A DNA stretch of 19,851 bases from Prevotellaceae bacterium (GTDB taxonomy: Bacteria; Bacteroidota; Bacteroidia; Bacteroidales; UBA932). The notes below the pieces were generated by a model. The model was not told the origin of the DNA and did not search any database. It saw only the letters and a program-made list of their open reading frames with translations. Position 1 is the stretch's first letter, and every line of letters starts with the position of its first letter. The stretch is taken from contig JAIRZR010000522.1 of NCBI GenBank assembly GCA_031267155.1, positions 1 through 19,851 on the forward strand. Reading direction: 5' to 3'. Positions 8,439-14,931 of this stretch are shown here, piece by piece. A program made the translations under genes and the position numbers.

Positions 8439-10127
8439 ATGAAAAAATATAGAATGTATTTTGTAAAAACATTAATGGCGCTGTTAGTTGGCGTTATGTT
8501 CCTTGCTTCGTGCAAGGAAGAGGAAGAGGATGCCAAAAGCACAGCCTGCGACATCCTGACGTTCAAGCTGGGAGAACTGTCGTGGGATATTAGCGGTACG
8601 GACATTACCCACAACTATTCCTCGGCAACACTGCCGACTCCGCTCACGCCGAGCATCACTGTATCGCCGGGAGCAACGGTAAGTCCGCCTTCAGGCGTGG
8701 AACAGAATAATTTCTTTAAGGAGGCCGGTGTAGAATACATTGTTGTGGCAGAAGACCGTGTAACGACGAAAAAGTACACTGCCAGGGCGATAAGAACACA
8801 ATACTCGGACTGTGAGATACTGTCGTTCCGTGCGGGCGGCGTTGTGTGGGATATTAACGATTCGACTATCACTTATCTTTTTCCGGCGGCAACAACGGAA
8901 ACCTCATTTGCGCCGACCATCGATTTGTCGCTGGGGGCAAAGATAAGGCCACTGGAAAGCGATGCGCAAAACTTCTTTACAGAGCAGGGTGTAAAATACA
9001 CTGTTACCTCGGAGGACGGAAAAAAGACGAAAGTTTACACCGTCAAGGCAAGAAGGAAATACACGGATTGCGATATTCTGTCGTTCAGTGTGGACGGCGA
9101 GGACTGGACAATTAGCAATAACGACTTGTCCATTACCCATGCCTATCCGGCAGGAGCGTCGGAAGGCCTGCGCACGCCTAACATCACTCTGCCTGTGGGT
9201 GCAACGGTGAATCCGCCGTCGGGCGTACCGCAGGACTTCTTTGCGGCGCAGGGCGTAAAATACACTGTCAGGGCGGAAGACACTGCTACGACGAAAGTTT
9301 ACACTGTCAAGGCAAGAAAAGTATCTTCGGATTGCGAAATTGCCTCGTTTTCTGCGGGCGGAGCAGAGTGGGAGATTAATGACGGGCTTATTACCTATAT
9401 CTTCCCAGCGGGAACAACGGAAGGATATCTCACGCCAAGCATCGTTCTGTCACCGGGCGCAAAGATAGAACCGGAACCGGTAAGCGCAGATTTATGGGCA
9501 GGCGTGACATACACCGTTACGGCGGAGAACGGCGAGACGACGAAAACCTACACGGTTAAGGCGAGCATGTATAAGAAATATGACACGAAAAACTGGACTG
9601 TTCTGCAGAAATTTGGCAACCATGGCTGGGGTGATGGCGCCGGAACCCAAACTTTATGGCCCGGCGGTAATCCGATGCTGATCCTGGATGACGACCCTGG
9701 AAGCGGCTGGCATTCAAATCTCGGCGCCGAGTTCCCCCATGTGCTTATAATTGACATGAAAGATGCGAAAAGCGTTTCCAAAATCTCCGGCAATGGAGGC
9801 GATCTGCATAACGTGGAACTTTATATGACGGACAACTTGTCGATAGACGGTTATTCCACGCATACAGTCAATTGGGAGGACGACGATTTCCGGACATTTG
9901 ATTACAGCGACTGGGCAAATCCTCTGGCGGGCAGTGTGCCTGCCGATGTACCGGCGTCATGGGGTTCTCCAGTAGCGCAGGGTGTTGCAGAGTACAATTC
10001 CTTCTCTTTCGATCTGCCGGAAGCCGTACAGAAACGCTTTCTGATCCTTCGGTTCCCCGATAACGCTATTGACTGGGGGGCAACTTATACTTCGATGAAC
10101 ACTGTTGAAGTTTTTTATGTCGAATAA
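8439..10127 (+). CDS. Lipoprotein with four DUF5018-like repeats and a C-terminal F5/8C domain
   Basis: I place the start at 8439, not at the in-frame ATG at 8409. From 8439 the protein opens with a lipoprotein signal, MKKYRMYFVKTL, with lipobox LASC and Cys25, preceded by TTAGGAAT. The product is 562 residues. Residues about 33-395 are four tandem repeats of 75-90 residues, each with a CDIL/CEIL-SF start, a W-x-I pair, a PSITVSPGA-like strand and a TYTVTAEN..TTKTYTVKA end. This matches DUF5018-type beta domains and probably forms a stiff stalk. Residues about 400-562 are an F5/8C head (FGNHGWGDGAGTQTLW, DDDPGSGWHS). The repeats are similar at DNA level too. It is likely surface-exposed and projects a glycan-binding head away from the membrane. 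The next gene follows after 21 bp. Confidence 0.85.
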   Translation: MKKYRMYFVKTLMALLVGVMFLASCKEEEEDAKSTACDILTFKLGELSWDISGTDITHNYSSATLPTPLTPSITVSPGATVSPPSGVEQNNFFKEAGVEYIVVAEDRVTTKKYTARAIRTQYSDCEILSFRAGGVVWDINDSTITYLFPAATTETSFAPTIDLSLGAKIRPLESDAQNFFTEQGVKYTVTSEDGKKTKVYTVKARRKYTDCDILSFSVDGEDWTISNNDLSITHAYPAGASEGLRTPNITLPVGATVNPPSGVPQDFFAAQGVKYTVRAEDTATTKVYTVKARKVSSDCEIASFSAGGAEWEINDGLITYIFPAGTTEGYLTPSIVLSPGAKIEPEPVSADLWAGVTYTVTAENGETTKTYTVKASMYKKYDTKNWTVLQKFGNHGWGDGAGTQTLWPGGNPMLILDDDPGSGWHSNLGAEFPHVLIIDMKDAKSVSKISGNGGDLHNVELYMTDNLSIDGYSTHTVNWEDDDFRTFDYSDWANPLAGSVPADVPASWGSPVAQGVAEYNSFSFDLPEAVQKRFLILRFPDNAIDWGATYTSMNTVEVFYVE

Positions 10128-10148
10128 CTATTTTAAATATTTAAAGAA

Positions 10149-11465
10149 ATGAAACATACAGTTAATTTATTTTTAATTAGTGCAATCATAAGCATTGCAA
10201 TGTTTATAGCCTGCAAGGACGACAGCGGCTCCGATTCTTTGCTGACGGTAGACCAGACGGAAATTGATGTGCCGGCCGTCGGAGGAACAACTCTGATAAG
10301 CATCAGTACAGGAATGTCGTGGAATGCAAGCGTCGACGTTGACTGGGTACACCTTTCAAATCCTTCGGGCAACGGTTCCGGAACAGTTACCGTGACAGTC
10401 GACGATCGCGGTCAGGGAGATCGCCGTACGGCTACTGTCACTTTCGTAGCCGGCTCGACCACTGCAACGGTGGATATCCGGCAAAGAAGCAAGTTTGAGA
10501 GCGATTTCTACAGAACCGGCGAAGTCATCAGATTGAAGCGTCACACCGAGGGCGACGGAATTGCCATTGTCTTTATAGGCGACGGTTTCGACGAGGAGGA
10601 CTGCAGGAAAGGCGGATTTTACGAGACGGAATGCCGCAGACTGGCGAATCTGTTTTTGGAAATGCCTGTTGTACGCGATTTCCAGAATTATTTCGACATT
10701 TCCGCCCGCGTGGATGTATCCAGGGATAGGGGCGTTCGCAATTGTGTGGCTAATCCCGCCACGTGTCCGAACAATGCTTATAGCTCCGGTCATCCGCAAA
10801 TCAATTTTGGCAAAGCCAGCGAAAATGCAAGACTGGCAGCCGGTAAGGACGACTTCTGGTACATCTTTATCGGTAACGGAATGATTGGCGGATATGCCAT
10901 GGGAAATTCTGCAATCTATTCGGCCAACGAGGGACTCAAACCCTATTGGATGATGCACGAATTTGCAGGACATGCCTTCGGAGGTTTTCCAGACCTGTAC
11001 TACATACAGGGATCTGACCGTCTGAACGAAGCCGACAAAAAGATGTTCGACGATAACCACGAGGGCGGCGAACTCCTGATGCTGGGCTGGCAGAGCGATC
11101 CCAAACAGGCTTACTGGAAAGACTTTATCGACAAAAACGGTTACGAAATGGTAGGCATATACAATGCGGGATACGCATACTTCGACAGGGCAATAAAGTA
11201 TGGGGACTGCTTCTCCTGCGAAAGTATCTTCAATTCGGTGATGTACGGTCCAACTGCCCATTATAGCGTTATGGAACGGTATCAGCTCTGGAGAAAGATA
11301 CAGCAACGCTCGGGTTCTACGATAATAACAATAGACGAGTTTATCAAGTATGACGTCGTTAACCTGATAGACGCAGACTGGTCCTGGGACAGATACGACA
11401 ACTGGACCGACAGTCGCACCTGGAGCGGAGAGACGGGAGACTGGTCGTGGGATACCGCAGAATAA
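10149..11465 (+). CDS. BACON domain + M64-type metallopeptidase lipoprotein
   Basis: The 438-residue product has a lipobox FIAC (Cys22). A BACON-type domain spans about 32-113 (LTVDQTEIDVPAVGGTT, SWNASVDVDWVHLS, ending ATVDIRQRS). The catalytic part from about 122 resembles the M64 (IgA peptidase) family: IAIVFIGDGFDEEDC, RDFQNYFDISARVDVSRDRG, and WMMHEFAGHAFGGFPDLYY, with His270, Glu271, His275 and Asp282 as likely zinc-site residues. SVMYGPTAHYSVMERYQLWRKI near 363-384 matches the late conserved block. Three residues, not two, separate Glu from the second His. M64 enzymes cleave secreted proteins such as IgA; the target here is unknown. BACON domains are linked to mucin or carbohydrate binding. 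A terminator lies 27 bp downstream, so this is the last gene of the main operon. The protein at 13346-14356 is a close paralogue. Confidence 0.85.
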   Translation: MKHTVNLFLISAIISIAMFIACKDDSGSDSLLTVDQTEIDVPAVGGTTLISISTGMSWNASVDVDWVHLSNPSGNGSGTVTVTVDDRGQGDRRTATVTFVAGSTTATVDIRQRSKFESDFYRTGEVIRLKRHTEGDGIAIVFIGDGFDEEDCRKGGFYETECRRLANLFLEMPVVRDFQNYFDISARVDVSRDRGVRNCVANPATCPNNAYSSGHPQINFGKASENARLAAGKDDFWYIFIGNGMIGGYAMGNSAIYSANEGLKPYWMMHEFAGHAFGGFPDLYYIQGSDRLNEADKKMFDDNHEGGELLMLGWQSDPKQAYWKDFIDKNGYEMVGIYNAGYAYFDRAIKYGDCFSCESIFNSVMYGPTAHYSVMERYQLWRKIQQRSGSTIITIDEFIKYDVVNLIDADWSWDRYDNWTDSRTWSGETGDWSWDTAE

Positions 11466-11491
11466 TGTAATGTAACAGTGCAGAATAATTG

Positions 11492-11551
11492 GCCCCGTTT
11501 CCGGAAAGGTTCTTGAAACGGGAGCTTAAGGAATGGGGCTTTTTTATTTTT
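11492..11551 (+). terminator. Rho-independent terminator ending the Sus operon
   Basis: Arms 11494-11501 (CCCGTTTC) and 11515-11522 (GAAACGGG) pair perfectly over 8 bp. An outer pairing of GCCCC (11492-11496) with GGGGC (11535-11539) is also possible and runs straight into six T's and, after one A, five more. The two pairings share bases, so they may be alternatives. Position, GC-rich stem and T tail all support an intrinsic terminator. Confidence 0.8.
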
Positions 11552-11579
11552 GCAGTCAAATTACTGGTTTTTATTTTTA
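11549..11579 (+). promoter_or_regulatory. Candidate Bacteroidetes sigma-ABfr promoter
   Basis: TTTG at 11549-11552 is followed after 19 bp by TATTTTTA at 11572-11579. The known consensus is TTTG, 19-21 bp, TAnnTTTG, so only the last base differs. Transcription would begin about 50 bp before the start codon at 11639. The TTTG sits in the T tail of the preceding terminator. In AT-rich DNA the match could be chance. Confidence 0.35.
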
Positions 11580-11638
11580 ATCAAGTTAAAATGAAGAATT
11601 GTAAAAGTTGTTTATTAAGAACATTGTTAAATAAAGAA

Positions 11639-13219
11639 ATGAAGAAGATGTTAAAATTAATGACAAGCATGTTAGCGATAGCAACACTTGTCCTGCTCGT
11701 CGTATCCTGCAAGGACGACGAGAATAACGAAACTGCCCCTGTCGTGGGAGTAAAATCGTTAACGGTTGATCCTGCCAAACTTTATTTGGAGGTTGACTCT
11801 ACAAAAAAGTTAACGGTAACGCTTGAGCCGGCAGACGCTCCAAACGAATCACTGATATGGAGCAGCTATAATAGAGATATAGCCACAGTCCATTCTACCG
11901 GCGGCCTGACCGCCGAAGTAATCGGCGTATCCATTGGAACGACACTTATCACCATAGTTACTTCGAACGACAAGAGAATTACTTGCGAAGTAACGGTTTC
12001 AAAGTCTGTTCCATTGGTTGCCATTACAGTCAGGCCGAATGACTCGCTGCATCTTGAACCGGGAGAGCGTCAACAACTCGTCGCTACGCAGGGACCTGCA
12101 AATGCTACGAATTATAATCCGGTTTGGACGTCAAGCAATCCCGAGGTAGCTACTGTGGAAGACGGACTGGTTGCCGCTGTTGGCGTTGGAGAAGCTACTG
12201 TTACCGTTGCTTCCGGTAATATTTCAAAATCTATCAAGGTACAGGTTACGGATCCTCTGACCAGCATCACAATCAGTCAGGACGAACTGTTGCACCTTAC
12301 GGAAATAGGAGATACCTGGCAGCTTACGGCTACGCCGTTTCCCGAAAAGACCAGGGGGTACAATCCGGTATGGACTTCAACCGATCCAAATGTAGCTACT
12401 GTGGAAGGCGGACTGGTTACCGCTGTCGGTTTGGGAAGGGCTATCATTATCGTTGCTTCCGGCGACATTTCGGATTCTGTCAATGTGAGGGTTACTTCAG
12501 CATATCTTAGCGATCTCCAGCTTGAAGAGAACATATCCATTTCTACGGGAGAAGTTCGACAGATCAATGTTGCGCCGGTTCCCGAAACTGCCGAGAATTA
12601 TGTGTTGAATTGGACGTCAAGCGATTCCAATGTAGCCCGCGTATCGGATGACGGAGAACTTACCGGCGTTTCTGCGGGAATAGCTACCATTACCGTCACG
12701 TCCGGTTCCATTCAAAAGTCGGTAACTGTCTTCGTCGATGTTGCCAAATATTCTACGGCAGGATGGACGATAGAGTCCCGTGGCGGAAATCATAACTGGC
12801 GCGGGGACGGCGGCGATATAGATGGCGCCGGACAGGCGTGGTGCGTGCTTGACGGCGACAGAAGTACCGGTTGGCATTCTGCTCTAAACCAGCAATTGCC
12901 GCAATGTCTGGTCGTGGATATGAAAGCCTCAAAGTCGCTGCATCGGGTTGTGATCTGGCATCTTCCGAACGGGATACAAAATAACTGGCTATATTACAAT
13001 ACAATTGAAATATATCTCAGTAACAGTCCCGTTGTGCCAAATGAACGTCAGGACTCGTGGGGTGCCCCGATTGGCGTACATAATTATACTGGCGGCTATG
13101 ACCCTGTCACCATAAATTTGACGCCAAACAGTCAGGGACAGTATTTGATAGTGCTCTTCCCCGATGGAAATAATGGTCCTTATATGAGCTTTGCAGAACT
13201 GGATGTTATTGGTAATTGA
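11639..13219 (+). CDS. Lipoprotein with four BIG2 (Ig-like) domains and a C-terminal F5/8C domain
   Basis: I chose the ATG at 11639 (526 residues). It is preceded by TAAAGAA like other genes here and begins a good lipoprotein signal with lipobox VVSC and Cys24. An ATG at 11591 is a less likely alternative, and the open frame further upstream runs through the terminator. Residues about 34-364 are four bacterial Ig-like group 2 repeats of about 80 residues, each with the pattern W-T/S-S-x-(N)-x-x-(I/V)-A-(T/R)-V, then a G-x-(A/T)-x-I/V-x-V strand (VWTSSNPEVATVEDGLVAAV, VWTSTDPNVATVEGGLVTAV, NWTSSDSNVARVSDDGELTG). Residues about 367-526 are an F5/8C head (GGNHNWRGDGG, LDGDRSTGWHSAL, QCLVVDMKASKSLHRVVIW). 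It mirrors the gene at 8439 but on a different stalk. Confidence 0.87.
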   Translation: MKKMLKLMTSMLAIATLVLLVVSCKDDENNETAPVVGVKSLTVDPAKLYLEVDSTKKLTVTLEPADAPNESLIWSSYNRDIATVHSTGGLTAEVIGVSIGTTLITIVTSNDKRITCEVTVSKSVPLVAITVRPNDSLHLEPGERQQLVATQGPANATNYNPVWTSSNPEVATVEDGLVAAVGVGEATVTVASGNISKSIKVQVTDPLTSITISQDELLHLTEIGDTWQLTATPFPEKTRGYNPVWTSTDPNVATVEGGLVTAVGLGRAIIIVASGDISDSVNVRVTSAYLSDLQLEENISISTGEVRQINVAPVPETAENYVLNWTSSDSNVARVSDDGELTGVSAGIATITVTSGSIQKSVTVFVDVAKYSTAGWTIESRGGNHNWRGDGGDIDGAGQAWCVLDGDRSTGWHSALNQQLPQCLVVDMKASKSLHRVVIWHLPNGIQNNWLYYNTIEIYLSNSPVVPNERQDSWGAPIGVHNYTGGYDPVTINLTPNSQGQYLIVLFPDGNNGPYMSFAELDVIGN

Positions 13220-13234
13220 GAATGTAAACAGCAA

Positions 13235-13257
13235 TCCGGAATGAACTTTTTTCCGGA
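13235..13257 (+). other. 7-bp inverted repeat upstream of terminator
   Basis: TCCGGAA (13235-13241) pairs with TTCCGGA (13251-13257) across a 9-base loop, starting 16 bp after the stop codon. It may stabilise the 3' end of the transcript. It has no T tail of its own. Confidence 0.5.
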
Positions 13258-13263
13258 ATGTAA

Positions 13264-13314
13264 TCCGAATTTGATGTACGGGCTTAGGTTTTCTAATCCC
13301 GTACATTTTTCGGA
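13264..13314 (+). terminator. Strong Rho-independent terminator between the BIG2-F5/8C and second M64 genes
   Basis: ATGTACGGG (13274-13282) pairs perfectly with CCCGTACAT (13298-13306). The stem is extended inward by TTAG (13284-13287) with CTAA (13293-13296) after one mismatch, leaving a 5-base loop. Five T's follow (13306-13310). Flanking TCCGAA (13264-13269) and TTCGGA (13309-13314) add an outer stem. The symmetric AT-containing base could let it act in both directions. It lies only 32 bp before the next gene. Confidence 0.8.
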
Positions 13315-13345
13315 ATCTTATCAAAAGAGGATTTAAAGTATTAAA

Positions 13346-14356
13346 ATGATAATAATGAAACAGATGAATAAATTATTTTTGACCTTTATGGTTATTATGG
13401 GAATTGTTGTTTTGTCCTGCACAAATAACAATGATTATTACAAGACGGGCGAGCTTATCAGCCTGCATCGTCATACTGCCGGAAACGGTATCGCCATTGT
13501 TTTTCTCGGCGACGGTTTCGACAGGGAAGACTGCCGGAAGGGCGGGGTCTATGAGGAGAACTGCCGGAAGATGACGGAACTTTTTCTCTCAATGCCACTT
13601 ATCCGTGATTTTAAGGATTATTTCGAGATTTGTGCCCGCGTGGATGTATCCAACGAACGGGGCGTTCGCAACTGTGTGGCAGATCCCGCTACGTGTCCGG
13701 ATAATGCCTACAGTTGTGGACATCCGGATCTCAACTGGGACAAAATCCGCAGCAATGCCACGCTGGCAGCCGGCAAAAATGACCGTTCGGTTATCTTTAT
13801 GGGTAACGGAATGATTGGCGGATATGCCATGGGAGATGTGGCTGTCTATTCTGCCAACGAAGAAAAGAAGGCATTCTGGATGATGCACGAATTTGTAGGA
13901 CATATAGTGGGATGCATGCCCGACCTGTATGTGGAGGAGGGCGATACTGTAAACGCGTCCGTCAGAAAGACGATAGACGAAAATCATGCCGTCGGCGAAC
14001 TTTCGATGCTCGACTGGCGCAAGGATGCCAAAACCGTCTTCTGGAAAGACTTTATCGGTCGCCCCGGCTACGAAAAGGTGAGCGTATATCCCTCGGGATG
14101 GTACGGGATAAAACTGGGCGAACTTTCCACCTGCGAAGATCACAGGTACACGGTGATGAGCTGGGGCAGGGTTGCCTATTTCAACGTTATGGAACGGTAT
14201 CAGCTCTGGCGAAAGATACAGTCCCGCGCAGGCTTTTCGACAGTAACATTCGACAGGTTTATCGAATATGACGCCGTTAACCTGAAGAAGGAAACAGACT
14301 GGTCGTGGACGCCATACAAGGCGCTGGAATGGACGGATGAGCGCATCTGGAAATGA
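13346..14356 (+). CDS. M64-type metallopeptidase lipoprotein (paralogue without BACON domain)
   Basis: The 336-residue product may start at 13346 or at the ATG at 13355; AGAGGA lies about 15 bp before the first. The lipobox VLSC places Cys25. The catalytic domain starts almost at once (TGELISLHRHTAGNGIAIVF) and follows the product of 10149-11465 block by block: FLGDGFDREDC, CARVDVSNERGVRNCVADPA, MGNGMIGGYAMGDVAVYSAN, WMMHEFVGHIVGCMPDLYV (His181, Glu182, His186, Asp193) and YFNVMERYQLWRKI. It shares the HExxxH spacing. Asp-Leu-Tyr stands where family members usually have Asp-Glu-Tyr. A stretch of 33 identical bases (13802-13834 with 10872-10904) shows a fairly recent or conserved duplication. 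It is probably a surface or periplasmic peptidase; the substrate is unknown. Confidence 0.85.
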   Translation: MIIMKQMNKLFLTFMVIMGIVVLSCTNNNDYYKTGELISLHRHTAGNGIAIVFLGDGFDREDCRKGGVYEENCRKMTELFLSMPLIRDFKDYFEICARVDVSNERGVRNCVADPATCPDNAYSCGHPDLNWDKIRSNATLAAGKNDRSVIFMGNGMIGGYAMGDVAVYSANEEKKAFWMMHEFVGHIVGCMPDLYVEEGDTVNASVRKTIDENHAVGELSMLDWRKDAKTVFWKDFIGRPGYEKVSVYPSGWYGIKLGELSTCEDHRYTVMSWGRVAYFNVMERYQLWRKIQSRAGFSTVTFDRFIEYDAVNLKKETDWSWTPYKALEWTDERIWK

Positions 14357-14480
14357 AACTGCCGAGGTTGTTTTGTTATTGAAATCAGGTAAAAATGAGG
14401 TTTGTTTATCCACGAATTGCACAAAAAATGTATCGTGTTCTGCCAAGCAATCAGGGATATCGAAAACAGGGGCGTGTCCG
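14357..14480. other. Intergenic stretch, nothing recognised
   Basis: This AT-rich spacer follows the second M64 gene. I see no clear terminator, promoter or coding remnant in it. Repetitive elements begin at 14481 and continue to 14874. Confidence 0.6.
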
Positions 14481-14533
14481 CAACCCGCAGGGTTGAATGT
14501 GATTAACCCCCAATGAAGCGAAGCGATTGGGGG
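14481..14533. repeat. Two adjacent palindromes, probable dispersed intergenic element
   Basis: CAACCC (14481-14486) pairs with GGGTTG (14490-14495) over a GCA loop. It is followed by CCCCCAAT (14507-14514) pairing with ATTGGGGG (14526-14533) around GAAGCGAAGCG. The combination resembles short palindromic repeats scattered between genes in many Bacteroidales. That is recollection, not a search result. It may fold into a tandem stem-loop in RNA. Confidence 0.5.
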
Positions 14534-14573
14534 GGGGTGAGACTCGAAACAACCGGCACACAGTCGAATCTCT

Positions 14574-14608
14574 GGATTGCTTCGTCGCTTCGCTCCTCGC
14601 AATGACGG
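14574..14608 (+). repeat. Dispersed ATTGCTTC...GCAATGACGG palindromic element, copy 1
   Basis: The sequence begins GGATTGCTTCGTCGCTTCGC and ends CTCGCAATGACGG, with ATTGC and GCAAT forming the outer arms. Its reverse translation gives the 'ARSEATKQSR' peptide that appears as a spurious ORF in many bacterial genomes, a mark of a widespread intergenic repeat. A diverged copy on the opposite strand lies at 19783-19815. Confidence 0.6.
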
Positions 14609-14621
14609 ACACGCTAAAAAA

Positions 14622-14874
14622 ATGGGGCTGCGGCATGAAAGAATGGGTCTGCGGCACGAAAGAATGGGTCTGCGGCATGAAAAAATGGGTCTGCGCCATG
14701 AAAAAATGGGTCTGCACCATGAAAAAATGGGTCTGTACCATGAAAAAGTGGGTCTGTACCATGAAAAAATGGGTCTGCACCATGAAAAAATGGGTCTGCG
14801 GCATGAAAAAATGAGTCTGCGGCACGAAAAAAATGGGTCTGCGGCATGAAAAAATGGGTCTGTAGCATGAAAAC
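14622..14874. repeat. 21-bp tandem repeat array, 12 copies
   Basis: Twelve head-to-tail units of about ATGGGTCTGCGGCATGAAAAA fill 253 bp. Eleven are 21 bp and the tenth (14811-14832) is 22 bp with an extra A. Units start at 14622, 14643, 14664, 14685, 14706, 14727, 14748, 14769, 14790, 14811, 14833 and 14854. The variable core changes in order from CGGC through CGCC, CACC and TACC and back through CACC to CGGC. Because 21 is a multiple of 3, long ORFs appear in several frames on both strands. The frame break in unit 10 and the lack of upstream coding signals argue against a real protein. Confidence 0.95.
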
Positions 14875-14931
14875 ATGTTATTCAATCCTGCAGACTTTTT
14901 ACAGAATTACAGAACAATAACAGATCATCTA

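Noticed and set aside
10356..11306. 316-codon minus-strand ORF, and a similar 337-codon one at 13589-14602
   Set aside because: Both lie antisense to the two M64-type genes in the same relative frame. The + strand has signal peptides and family motifs; the minus frames are open because of shared codon use in the paralogues.
11489..11638. Upstream extension of the BIG2 gene from a TTG at 11489
   Set aside because: The extension reads through the terminator hairpin and T tail, and it would bury the lipoprotein signal that starts at 11639.
14622..14874. CRISPR array
   Set aside because: Units are directly adjacent, with no spacers, and no cas gene is present.
14451..14885. 144-codon minus-strand ORF and two + ORFs (14527-14814, 14577-14849) over the 21-bp array
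   Set aside because: A 21-bp unit keeps any frame open if one unit lacks stops. Translations are simple heptads and include the spurious peptide of a dispersed repeat; the extra base in unit 10 breaks the frames.
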